DNA of 64,000 bases from Vibrio hippocampi (GTDB lineage Bacteria; Pseudomonadota; Gammaproteobacteria; Enterobacterales; Vibrionaceae): positions 1,302,001 to 1,366,000 of the forward strand of contig NZ_CAKLCM010000002.1 in assembly GCF_921292975.1 (NCBI RefSeq). The letters are read 5' to 3'. Below are positions 1 through 8,539 of this stretch, one piece after another. The position numbers and the translations under genes were made by a program. Within the stretch, counting starts at the first letter, position 1, and every line of letters begins with the position of its first letter. A model generated the notes under the pieces. The model had not been told where the DNA came from and made no database searches. It saw only the letters and a program-made list of their open reading frames with translations.

Positions 1-269
1 TCATAGTGAGCACCTCTTGGCAATATGCCTAGATTTTAGCGCATATTGCCAAAAAGTACAAAAACCAAGCGATAAAAGCTTGGCTGAACGAACCAAAATA
101 TCGTTATCGACACTGCCTTTTTGGTCCTTCAGTGTCTTTAGTGAATGCGGGCTTTGGTGAATGCGGGTTTTAATGAATGTGAGCTTTAGCCTGTGCGGGA
201 ATAAGAATGTGTTGGAATCGCCCTGTATCTCCGAGCCAGAAATGACAGGGCGTTTCACTTATATTAATC

Positions 270-1535
270 TCATGCTTGTGGCGGTGTTCCCTCGGCATTC
301 GATACAATCGCGTCGATTTGCACTAATGCGCCCATCGCAATATCAGAGACTCCAATCACGGTTCGAGATGGATAATCGTTGTCAAAGTAGTCTGCCAGTA
401 CTTGATCCACTTGGGCGAGATCTTCCACCTGTTTTAACTGAATATTGAACTTCACGATATCATCCATATCATGATTCACACTCTCTACAATGGCTTTAAT
501 ATTACTTAGGCATTGTGCTGTTTGTTGTCGTACGTCGCTGGCAATAAGATCCCCACTCTGAGGTTGAATCGGCAGCTGTGCAGAAACATTATTGTAGTGT
601 GAAAACGCAACGGTATGGGTCGCGAGTTTGCTTACGGGTGCGTTTTCCGTGTTGTGAGCCCGAATCACGATACCGTGGCGATCTTCCACGGCTTGCGGTG
701 GTGTGCCATCACCGTGTGACACGGTGGCATCAATTTGTACCAATGCATCCATCGGTAATCCTTCCGCCTTGATGATTGAACGGGCTGGCATGTAAGCAAC
801 GCTTCTGGCAATGGCAGAACATGGAAAGAATGAGGAGTACACTTCATTGACTGCACAAATATCATCAAGATTGGTGACGTGTATGTTAATTTTCACAATG
901 TCATCAAGTGGTACATCAATACTCGTTAATACCGCTTTGAGGTTCGTCAAACATTGTCTTGCTTGCGCTTTCACTCCACCGGCGGCGATGTTTCCTGTAT
1001 TAGGTTCGATAGGAAGTTGAGCCGAGATGTGATTGTAATGGGAAAAGGCAACGCTCTGACTCGATAAACGATCCATTGGCGCTTTGGGTGTATTTCTGAC
1101 TCGTTTTATCAGTTCGCATGGCGCTTGTGGATGAGTCCCTTCCCCATTTGAGATCAGCGCATCCATTTGCACCAAAGCCCCTTCTGTTGGCAGCGCCGCG
1201 ACAGCAAGTACACTGCGTGTTGGAAGGTGGCTAGAGAAATATTCGTTGTAAACTTCATCGACGGCATCAAGATCAGCCATCGATTTTAGATAGACGGTTA
1301 TCTTAACCACATCGTGCAACCCGTGACCGACGCTTTCGACGATCGCCTTGATATTGTCTAGACACTGGCGGGAATGCTCTCTAATTCCGCCTTCAACTAA
1401 CTTGCCGCTACTAGGAACAATAGGCAGTTGTGCGGATATATTGTTGTAGTGAGAAAATGCCACAGATTGGGTTGAACTGCGATTGATTGGGGCGTTTTCT
1501 GTATTTCTAGAAACTTTGATGATCTTGCCACTCAT
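270..1535 (-). CDS. Triple-domain RidA (YjgF/YER057c/UK114) family protein
   Basis: Three complete RidA-like domains lie in tandem, at about residues 1-140, 141-288 and 289-421. Each repeats the pattern NTxxAP...SxxVAFSHYNxxSAQLPI...QCLxNxKA...DxVK...RxV...ALVQxDA. RidA proteins are normally single domains of about 130 residues that trimerise and deaminate reactive enamines and imines; the catalytic arginine equivalent to Arg105 of E. coli RidA is present in each unit (TRSV, ARSV, SRTV), while a Gln-x-Asp replaces the usual Glu-x-Glu. A single chain could therefore fold as a pseudo-trimer. The start at 1535 is preferred over an in-frame start at 1562 because GGAGAG lies 9 nt before it. It is the last gene of the minus-strand agmatine operon, so a role in clearing reactive products or binding pathway metabolites is inferred. 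No signal peptide is seen; cytoplasmic. Confidence 0.88.
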   Translation of the reverse strand: MSGKIIKVSRNTENAPINRSSTQSVAFSHYNNISAQLPIVPSSGKLVEGGIREHSRQCLDNIKAIVESVGHGLHDVVKITVYLKSMADLDAVDEVYNEYFSSHLPTRSVLAVAALPTEGALVQMDALISNGEGTHPQAPCELIKRVRNTPKAPMDRLSSQSVAFSHYNHISAQLPIEPNTGNIAAGGVKAQARQCLTNLKAVLTSIDVPLDDIVKINIHVTNLDDICAVNEVYSSFFPCSAIARSVAYMPARSIIKAEGLPMDALVQIDATVSHGDGTPPQAVEDRHGIVIRAHNTENAPVSKLATHTVAFSHYNNVSAQLPIQPQSGDLIASDVRQQTAQCLSNIKAIVESVNHDMDDIVKFNIQLKQVEDLAQVDQVLADYFDNDYPSRTVIGVSDIAMGALVQIDAIVSNAEGTPPQA

Positions 1536-1687
1536 GTCGAATACTCTCCAATTGATAAACAAAACGTGGACGAGATAGGTTCACGTTTATTGACGGTTAC
1601 AGGTAAAAAAGCGCTAGGCTACTCCCAACCATTGAGAGCAGCCGGTTATGCGTCGAATTAAAGGGGAAGTAAACCCAATCGTGAGGC

Positions 1688-2734
1688 TTACAAGGTGCTA
1701 AGGAAGGTTTGAATTTTATCTTCGTGGCGCCTAATGGTATCTTCACTTGGCGTCACCGCATCCTTGTGAGTAAAGTAAACCAAAATCGCCATTTGCGCGG
1801 TTAGGCGGTTTTCTGCTTCATCAAAGGCCACCGAGTACTCGCTTTCTAATGCGCCACGGGTCACTTCTTCTTTGTCATTAGCTGGCAAGCAGTGCAGTAG
1901 CATCGCGCCGGGTTTCGCTTTTGCCATCAACTCTTCAGAAATCACATAATCAGGCATGAAAGCGGCCAAGCGCTCTGCTTTCTCATCCATTTGAGTAACC
2001 CAGTAGAAACTGTCACCATAGACCACATCACACTCACTGATTCGTTCCACATCATCGGTAATTTCAATATGACCACCAGACTCGGCACAGTAAGATTGCG
2101 CTAGCTCCACCCACTCTGGTTCCATGTGATACTTGACTGGACCGATTTGCTTAAAGCCCATGCCGTATTTCGCACAGGTCAGCATTAATGAACGGCAAAC
2201 GTCAGTCGCGTCACCCATAAAGGCTAACGTCAGCTCATTTAGTTGGCGTCCATCGGTAATGTGCTCACGGATGGTAAATAAGTCCGCCAGCATTTGCGTT
2301 GGGTGGAAGCGAGTATCCAGACCGTTGATGACAGGCACGGTTGACATATTCAATAGCCCATCGAGGGTTTCCGGGCTATTAGTGCGCGCCATAATCACAT
2401 CGCACATGCGTGATAGCACTCGCGATGTATCATCAATAGACTCTTTACCACCAAGATGGATATCTTTCGGAGACAGGAAGAGCGCATGACCACCCAGCAG
2501 TGTCGCCGCGACTTCAAATGACACACGGGTACGCGTGGAGCCCGCTTCAAAAATCATCCCAACGGACTTACCTTTGAATAGTTGAGGGATAGCATTATCT
2601 TTGCGAGCTTGTTTAAGGTAGCTCATTAACTCCATCATGTTATCCATTTCTCGAACCGAGAAATCTTTCATTGATACCATGTGCTCAAGGTTTGCTTTGT
2701 GTAGGTCAGTTGCACTTGAAGAAGGTAATTTCAT
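1688..2734 (-). CDS. ptcA: Putrescine carbamoyltransferase
   Basis: Member of the aspartate/ornithine carbamoyltransferase family. The carbamoyl-phosphate loop STRTR is at residues 66-70, HPTQ at 144-147 and HCLP at 281-284. The length of 348 residues fits, and the tail after about residue 315 matches the extra C-terminal helix typical of putrescine enzymes. In the agmatine deiminase pathway it splits N-carbamoylputrescine with phosphate into putrescine and carbamoyl phosphate. It follows the agmatine deiminase gene by 105 nt and precedes the RidA gene, and it is functionally tied to the divergent carbamate kinase. An ornithine carbamoyltransferase is the alternative, but the neighbours argue for putrescine. 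Confidence 0.92.
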   Translation of the reverse strand: MKLPSSSATDLHKANLEHMVSMKDFSVREMDNMMELMSYLKQARKDNAIPQLFKGKSVGMIFEAGSTRTRVSFEVAATLLGGHALFLSPKDIHLGGKESIDDTSRVLSRMCDVIMARTNSPETLDGLLNMSTVPVINGLDTRFHPTQMLADLFTIREHITDGRQLNELTLAFMGDATDVCRSLMLTCAKYGMGFKQIGPVKYHMEPEWVELAQSYCAESGGHIEITDDVERISECDVVYGDSFYWVTQMDEKAERLAAFMPDYVISEELMAKAKPGAMLLHCLPANDKEEVTRGALESEYSVAFDEAENRLTAQMAILVYFTHKDAVTPSEDTIRRHEDKIQTFLSTL

Positions 2735-2839
2735 AATAATAGTCCTATTTTTATCGTCCGGGGCTCACTTAAGTTCGCCCCTTTTGTTTTCCGTCTTTGG
2801 ATTAAATTTTTTGTATTAAGTTATTGGATTAAAATGGAT

Positions 2840-3931
2840 TTATACTTTGGGCACTTGTTGCGTAATGCAGTGAATATTGCCGCCACCCAGCAGGATTTCA
2901 CGAGCTGGGACACCATTAACTTCGTAGCCCGGATACAGCGCCTCCAACAGTGCTTTCACCTCCGCGTCATAGCGGTCATCAAGCAGCGGTAGGACAATCT
3001 GGTTATTGGTGATCAGATAGTTGGCATACGACGCCGCTAAGCGTTCACCCGCCTCACGCTCCATCCCTTCGGCAATATCAATGCCAGCCGCTTCTTCTTT
3101 GGTCATATACAAAGGACCCGGCATTGGCAGCTTATGAACCTTGATTCTGCGACCTTTTGCATCCGTTTGATTACACAAGCAATCGTACGCTTCTCGGCTG
3201 ATCTCATACTGAGGGTCTTGCGGGTCATCGCACCAAGTCAGCACCACTTCACCGGGCTTAACGACATGAAGAATGTTGTCAACGTGACCGTTGGTTTCAT
3301 CGTTGTACAAGCCACGAGGCAGCCAAACGATCTTTTCAACATTTAGGTGTTCACAAAGCACTTCACTGAGCTCTTCTTTGCTCAAGTCAGGGTTGCGGCT
3401 TTCATCCAACAAACACTCTTCTGTGGTGTACAAAGTGCCTTCGCCGTCGATGTGGATTGAACCTCCTTCCAGCACAATCGGCGCTCTGTAACGTGGGTCA
3501 GCGGTAATTTCACACATTTTCTGTGCAACTTGATCGTCACGCTTCCAAGGCCAGTAAAGCCCATCCACAAACCCGCCCCAAGCATTGAATTCCCAGTCAA
3601 CACCGCGACGCTCGCCAGTATCATTAACAACATAGCTAGCGCCAATGTCGCGCATCCATGAGTCGTCGGTCGATACCTCAAGGACACGAATCTCATCAGG
3701 TAAACGGGAAACCGCGTTGTCGTATTGATCGGCACTAACTAACATGGTGACCGGAGTGGTCTTGTTAATTTGCTTCGCCACATCAGCAAACACTTTTTGT
3801 GCTGGTTTTGCGCCATTGCGCCAATTGTCTGTGCGCTCTGGCCAAGCCATCCAAATTTCACTGTGAGGGGCATGCTCGCCAGGCATCCTGAATCCGTCTT
3901 GCTTTGGTGTTGTCTCTAATAGTTTTTTCAT
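2840..3931 (-). CDS. aguA: Agmatine deiminase
   Basis: Guanidino-group hydrolase of the peptidyl-arginine deiminase superfamily (porphyromonas-type, Pfam PAD_porph). It converts agmatine to N-carbamoylputrescine and ammonia. The C-terminal [11 protein letters not shown] carries the catalytic Cys at about residue 355. The [12 protein letters not shown] segment and the NGHVDN histidine motif, which contribute the acid/base residues, are also present. The length of 363 residues is normal. The start has a good GGAG about 8 nt upstream. It lies 22 nt after the antiporter gene in the same operon. Confidence 0.95.
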   Translation of the reverse strand: MKKLLETTPKQDGFRMPGEHAPHSEIWMAWPERTDNWRNGAKPAQKVFADVAKQINKTTPVTMLVSADQYDNAVSRLPDEIRVLEVSTDDSWMRDIGASYVVNDTGERRGVDWEFNAWGGFVDGLYWPWKRDDQVAQKMCEITADPRYRAPIVLEGGSIHIDGEGTLYTTEECLLDESRNPDLSKEELSEVLCEHLNVEKIVWLPRGLYNDETNGHVDNILHVVKPGEVVLTWCDDPQDPQYEISREAYDCLCNQTDAKGRRIKVHKLPMPGPLYMTKEEAAGIDIAEGMEREAGERLAASYANYLITNNQIVLPLLDDRYDAEVKALLEALYPGYEVNGVPAREILLGGGNIHCITQQVPKV

Positions 3932-3953
3932 TGTCTATCTCCTAAACTAAGCC

Positions 3954-5351
3954 TCAGCTTTCCTGTTCCAGTTGTTGATTTTTGCGTTTCAAAGCACCGA
4001 GTAAGATCCACTCTCCCATTAAGATCATGACGATGACGCCAATTAATACTGGAGCGGTATAACTCCAATCGGCGACGGTCAAGTCAAGCGCTTCAGGGAA
4101 GATGAAAAGCACCACGGCTTGGAGAATGACTAAGAAGCACACCGTGGACATCACGACTTGTGCGCCAAGCCCGCCCGGCACTTTAAATGGACGTTCACGT
4201 TCGCCATCCACCACACGCAGTTTTAGGTAGGCAGGGAACATAAACAGATAAGGCAGTAAGAATATGCAGCTAGAAAAAGCAAAGATGGACCAGAACAAGT
4301 CATCATTACCCTGCGCAAATAAAGCGTAAGAAAGAATGACCACTGTCGAGACAGCACCAGTGATGTTGTTAGCGCCAACCGGTGAACCCTTGTCAGACAT
4401 TTTTGCCACTGGGGCGGGAAGCTCGCCTTCTTGAGCGGCTTCTGCGGCGGCACGGCTTGAACCCATAGTCCAACTCACCATATTGCCAATAAGCGTCAAT
4501 AGCGCACAGATACCGAAGAAATAGACCATGGCAGTACCGAATGGACCATTACCAAATAACGTTTTAAAGGTATCGATTAAACCGGCTACCAAGCCGATAC
4601 TTTCAACCGGCAGCGCCATCAGAATGCCCACGGTGCCAAAAATGTAGAGGAACGCAGTGATACCAATCGAAAGGAATACGGCTTTGGGCATATCACGCAC
4701 GTCTTTCATCTCTTTGGTCATAGTGGCAACCAACTCAAACCCCATTAGGTTAAAGACAATTGCCGGAAGAAAGGCTACCGCAGAATCGAGTGTGGGCATC
4801 ATCGCAGAGAAGGTAAATTCATTCGCGACACCGTGCTTCATCGCATAGACAAAGCCGCCAACACCTAATGTGCCAATCACTAAGATTTTTAAAATAGCAC
4901 CGATGTTGGTCACCCAAACGCCAATGTCTGCCGAGACATTACAGATCCAAACGGTAAACCAAGTGAGAACAATACAAATCGCGATTTGCCCCCACAACGA
5001 TAGATCTGGCATGAATAACTCCGCGAACATGCCGGCGAACATGATGTAAACAGCCGGCATCCACAGACCGACGTTAATCCAATAAAACCACGTCGTACGG
5101 ACTGCCCATTTAAAATTGAACGCTTCTTTTACCCAGTCATAGATCCCACCATCACCGGGATAAGCAGTGCTTAGCTCAGAGGTGATAAATCCATAAGGGA
5201 TAACAAAAATGATCAGCATCACCACCCACCAACCGATGGAACTGACCCCTATACTTGCGGACGCTGTGAGTGTGTCGACCACCAATACTGCACATAATGT
5301 AAATAGTGCAATACTCATGACCCCCATTTTGCCTTGAGTTTCGTTGCTCAT
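3954..5351 (-). CDS. aguD: Agmatine/putrescine antiporter (APC-family permease)
   Basis: A 465-residue polytopic inner-membrane protein of the amino acid-polyamine-organocation superfamily, with about 12 hydrophobic segments. The first helix is at residues 9-29. An APC-type PGDGGIYDWVKEAF segment follows helix 2, and a hydrophilic C-terminal tail ends in KRKNQQLEQES. Related transporters in agmatine deiminase clusters swap external agmatine for internal putrescine. The substrate is inferred from its place as first gene of the operon with ptcA and aguA. It faces the carbamate kinase gene across a 410-nt divergent promoter region. Confidence 0.88.
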   Translation of the reverse strand: MSNETQGKMGVMSIALFTLCAVLVVDTLTASASIGVSSIGWWVVMLIIFVIPYGFITSELSTAYPGDGGIYDWVKEAFNFKWAVRTTWFYWINVGLWMPAVYIMFAGMFAELFMPDLSLWGQIAICIVLTWFTVWICNVSADIGVWVTNIGAILKILVIGTLGVGGFVYAMKHGVANEFTFSAMMPTLDSAVAFLPAIVFNLMGFELVATMTKEMKDVRDMPKAVFLSIGITAFLYIFGTVGILMALPVESIGLVAGLIDTFKTLFGNGPFGTAMVYFFGICALLTLIGNMVSWTMGSSRAAAEAAQEGELPAPVAKMSDKGSPVGANNITGAVSTVVILSYALFAQGNDDLFWSIFAFSSCIFLLPYLFMFPAYLKLRVVDGERERPFKVPGGLGAQVVMSTVCFLVILQAVVLFIFPEALDLTVADWSYTAPVLIGVIVMILMGEWILLGALKRKNQQLEQES

Positions 5352-5761
5352 TATTTCGCTCCTTCACTACCGCTTAATTACTGAATATGGCAATAATTAG
5401 ACGTGAATTTCGAAAAATGAACCTTGATGAAAACTTAATATCGGCATGACTGATATTAATCACGCTGAAAATTTAAAGAGCTAAGACATTTTTTCAGTAA
5501 AAAAACATTTTTTGCAAAATAGTTGTTCTTAATCAATTTATGAAAATCAGAACTTTCTTACTCACAAAACACCTAAAACAATTCGCAGATCACATATCGA
5601 ATTTAAAAACGATAATAATAATGACTCCGTGACATCGACATGATTTTCTAGACCAAGTTATAGATAGCGTTCGAATAGTGATTTTTATCGCCAATTGCAG
5701 GTGGGTAATTCAATACAGTATCTACCGTCTATTTTGAGATCACTTGCTTGGAGATTTATCT
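5352..5761. promoter_or_regulatory. Divergent promoter region between aguD and carbamate kinase
   Basis: This 410-nt AT-rich gap holds no gene and must contain the start signals for both arms of the agmatine locus. An inverted repeat TGATATTAATCA (5451-5462) sits within a weak CRP-like half-match, and AT-rich tracts fill 5490-5640. A GGAG at 5750-5753 serves the kinase start at 5762. The TetR gene at 6782 is a likely controller, but no operator can be assigned with confidence. Confidence 0.5.
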
Positions 5762-6670
5762 ATGTCAAAACCTATTATTGTTGTGGCGATTGGGGGCAAT
5801 GCTCTATTGCAACGCGGCGAGGTCATGAGCTGCGAAAACCAACAAAAAAGCATCGCACAAACCGCAAGTTCGCTGGCTGAGTTGAGTAAAAACTATCGTT
5901 TAGTCATTGTTCACGGCAATGGTCCACAAGTAGGGCTGCTTTCTTTGCAAAACAACGCATACAAAGACTGTCCGCCTTATCCGTTCGATGTTCTTGGCGC
6001 AGAAACACAAGGCATGATTGGGTATTTGATTCAGCAAGGGCTAAACGCTGCGATTGACGACCGCTTTACCACGACGATACTGACGCGGATTGTTGTTGAT
6101 GAAAATGACCCAGCTATCGCGGACCCTTCTAAATTTATTGGTCCTGTTTATAGCGAGCAGCAAGCGAAACAACTCGCTGAAACACATAATTGGGTCGTGA
6201 AACCAGACGGCGCACACTGGCGTCGTGTTGTTCCGTCGCCAAAACCACAAGAGGTGCTGGAAATAAAAGCCATTAAAGATCTGCTTGAAAAGGAACACCT
6301 GATCATTTGCGGCGGCGGCGGCGGCGCACCCGTAGTGGAGAAAGATGGCGCCTATGTCGGCTTTGAGGCAGTCATCGATAAAGATATGACAGCGGCTCTT
6401 ATAGCCGAAGAAATAGGCGCAGAGCACCTACTTATTCTGACTGACGGCACTCACGTCTGTCTAAATTGGGGCACGCCTGAAGAACAAAAACTGGAAAATG
6501 TGAGCGTTACACAGATGAAACAATACGATTTTGCTGCGGGCTCTATGGGACCGAAAGTGGACGCGTGTTGTCAGTTTGTTGATAACACAGGAAGCATGGG
6601 GCATATCGGCGATTTGTCTTGCGCACTAGAAATCATAGAAGGCAAATCCGGTACTCATGTAAAACGCTAA
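5762..6670 (+). CDS. arcC: Carbamate kinase
   Basis: A 302-residue amino-acid-kinase-fold enzyme that transfers phosphate from carbamoyl phosphate to ADP, giving ATP, CO2 and ammonia. The N-terminal VVAIGGNALLQRG motif, the VHGNGPQVG motif and the mid-protein CGGGGGAPVVE segment with VIDKDMTAALIAE are classic for carbamate kinases. Start chosen at 5762 because GGAG lies 8 nt upstream; an in-frame TTG at 5744 is less likely. It completes the energy-yielding branch of the agmatine pathway encoded by the divergent operon. The gene could equally be called aguC. Confidence 0.95.
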   Translation: MSKPIIVVAIGGNALLQRGEVMSCENQQKSIAQTASSLAELSKNYRLVIVHGNGPQVGLLSLQNNAYKDCPPYPFDVLGAETQGMIGYLIQQGLNAAIDDRFTTTILTRIVVDENDPAIADPSKFIGPVYSEQQAKQLAETHNWVVKPDGAHWRRVVPSPKPQEVLEIKAIKDLLEKEHLIICGGGGGAPVVEKDGAYVGFEAVIDKDMTAALIAEEIGAEHLLILTDGTHVCLNWGTPEEQKLENVSVTQMKQYDFAAGSMGPKVDACCQFVDNTGSMGHIGDLSCALEIIEGKSGTHVKR

Positions 6671-6781
6671 ACGTCTGACAAGCTAATGCCCAAATTGAGG
6701 TCGCAGGTCAACGTTTATCAAGCATCGACACTGTGGCCTTTACTATTTGGCGTTAATTAAATCTTGGATAGGCAATAAAAT

Positions 6782-7387
6782 ATGCGCAAAGTCAGCACAG
6801 AGGAAAAACTGTTAAAAATTAACCAAGCGGTTGTCCGCTTGATAGAAAGACGAGAAGCGACGGATATTTCTATGTACGATGTGGCGAAAGAGTGTGGCAT
6901 GGCGACCTCTACGGTTTATCATCATTATCCTAATATAGAAAATTTATTTCATAGTTTATTAAAAAATGTGTTTGTTGATTTTGATTTATTATTAGGTCGG
7001 TGCATTAATGAAGATCAAGTTTTCCATTGGACTGATATTAATCGGATGATCGAAACGGCGTATGTGAATTACTACAACCAAAACCCTATCGCAAAAAAAT
7101 TAATATTAGGTCGCCACACTTTCGCCGAATTGGGACATGCTGATACCGAGCACGACCTTGAATTAGGGCACCAAGTTGAAATGATCTATCGCCAGTTTTT
7201 TGATATTCCTCAGCTACCTCAGCCAATCAATATTTTCGCTATTTCTTTGCAAGTCGCCGATAAAATCTATTCTCTCTCTTACCGTAAGTACGGTTACATC
7301 ACCCCTGAATTAGCCACAGAAGCACTGCGCCTTTCTGAAGCGTATCTGCAACTCTACATTCCACCCATTTGCCAACGAACGTACTAG
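6782..7387 (+). CDS. TetR/AcrR-family regulator of the agmatine locus
   Basis: A 201-residue protein with an N-terminal helix-turn-helix (about residues 24-60, including MYDVAKECGMATSTVYHHYP) and an all-helical C-terminal ligand domain, the layout of TetR repressors. It lies 111 nt after the carbamate kinase gene on the same strand. Control of the divergent agmatine genes, with agmatine or a pathway product as inducer, is inferred from position only. It differs from the LuxR-like activators found in some Gram-positive agmatine clusters. Confidence 0.85.
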   Translation: MRKVSTEEKLLKINQAVVRLIERREATDISMYDVAKECGMATSTVYHHYPNIENLFHSLLKNVFVDFDLLLGRCINEDQVFHWTDINRMIETAYVNYYNQNPIAKKLILGRHTFAELGHADTEHDLELGHQVEMIYRQFFDIPQLPQPINIFAISLQVADKIYSLSYRKYGYITPELATEALRLSEAYLQLYIPPICQRTY

Positions 7388-7425
7388 ATTTCAGAAGCGT
7401 GCTGTTTGTGTATCAACGAATGGCT

Positions 7426-7451
7426 TGCGACAATCCTGTGCGACAATCCTG
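7426..7451. repeat. 13-bp tandem duplication after bcsZ
   Basis: The unit TGCGACAATCCTG occurs twice head to tail, directly next to the bcsZ stop codon. It is one of three short tandem duplications inside or beside the bcs operon. Confidence 0.85.
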
Positions 7452-7452
7452 A

Positions 7453-8451
7453 TTAGAAACCCGTGTCAGCCAACTTAACCAACATCTTAAGGCTGGCTGA
7501 ATAGTAATCTTCATAACGACTGATATGAGTTGAACTCGGCGACAGCTCTCCCATGGTGAAATCTCGAACCGCTAATAGTCCGCCACTCATTGGATAATCA
7601 GCTTTTTGATTGCCACTAACCATCTCCCAAGCGGGTGTAGTCAACCGATTATAAGGAGAAAACAGCGCCTGCCAACGTGCCAAGATCGGATGATCCGGAT
7701 TACGCCAAGCAATATACACTGGCACTCTAATCGCGTCATAGCTCGCACGAGCCGGCCATTGCGTGGCTGGAGACGTGGTTCCATCAGCATATAAAGTGAT
7801 CCAGTCGGTCGCTATCTTGCGCTTACCCCAATCAATATCGAGCATCAATTGCTGGGTGTCGTCTATTAGCGTCTGCAAATCATACAGGCGTGTGCGAGCG
7901 AAAAAATCCTGCCATGCAGGATAAATAAAGTACGACGGATTCAGCGTCATACTGGAAGCAAAAGTAAACCCATGGCTCCCAGGCAACATGACCTTTTTAC
8001 CGGCAAAATCGACAATATTATGTTTTAACAACGCACGCAGTATTTTATCGGAGGCTTGTAGATAGTGTCGCTGATCCCACTGTTGCCCAGCTTTTAATAG
8101 TGCCCAAGCAATAAGCACATCGCCATCCGAGGCGTTATTCTTATCTTCGATTGGCGTAGCGGCATTGGGATTATATTTCCAATAAAATAGACCCGTTGCC
8201 TCATCATGTAAGGTCGCTTGAGTCCATTTCCATAGCTGCTCAAAGGTCTGCGGATCGTCGAACGCCACGGCGAATAACATCCCAAAACCTTGACCTTCAC
8301 TGTGACTAATATTTTGATTTCCCGTATCAACCACTCGACCATCCGCTTGAATAAATCGCTGTTTATAACGCAACCAATCTGTGTCACTGGCAGCATGAAC
8401 CGGAAGTACCAACGCAGCCATAAAAATCACCAGCCATTTTGTAAACAACAT
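7453..8451 (-). CDS. bcsZ: Periplasmic endo-1,4-beta-glucanase of the cellulose operon (GH8)
   Basis: Glycoside hydrolase family 8 cellulase that trims or edits nascent cellulose in the periplasm. A signal peptide is visible at about residues 1-21 (hydrophobic core ending VHAAS). The catalytic acid lies in SHSEGQGFGMLFAV (about residue 52), and further family motifs are NNASDGDVLIAWALL and RASYDAIRVPVYIAW. About 332 residues, close to the E. coli size. Start set at 8451 because AGGAAAG precedes it; an in-frame GTG is one codon earlier. Last gene of the bcs operon, 77 nt after bcsC. Confidence 0.93.
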   Translation of the reverse strand: MLFTKWLVIFMAALVLPVHAASDTDWLRYKQRFIQADGRVVDTGNQNISHSEGQGFGMLFAVAFDDPQTFEQLWKWTQATLHDEATGLFYWKYNPNAATPIEDKNNASDGDVLIAWALLKAGQQWDQRHYLQASDKILRALLKHNIVDFAGKKVMLPGSHGFTFASSMTLNPSYFIYPAWQDFFARTRLYDLQTLIDDTQQLMLDIDWGKRKIATDWITLYADGTTSPATQWPARASYDAIRVPVYIAWRNPDHPILARWQALFSPYNRLTTPAWEMVSGNQKADYPMSGGLLAVRDFTMGELSPSSTHISRYEDYYSASLKMLVKLADTGF

Positions 8452-8503
8452 CACTTTCCTTTTATGCGTCGTTTTGTTTTAACATCAATCGATGAGTCGT
8501 CAT

Positions 8504-8539
8504 TGAAATATCAGTAATCAGTGAAACATCAGTAATCAT
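8504..8539. repeat. 18-bp tandem duplication overlapping the bcsC stop
   Basis: Two 18-bp units of form TGAAAYATCAGTAATCAK lie head to tail. The second unit contains the bcsC stop codon, so the duplication lengthens the bcsC-bcsZ gap without changing the protein. Confidence 0.8.

Noticed and set aside
1..258. Minus-strand 85-codon frame downstream of the RidA gene
   Set aside because: No ribosome-binding site, no protein-like pattern, and it reaches the window edge in what looks like intergenic DNA.
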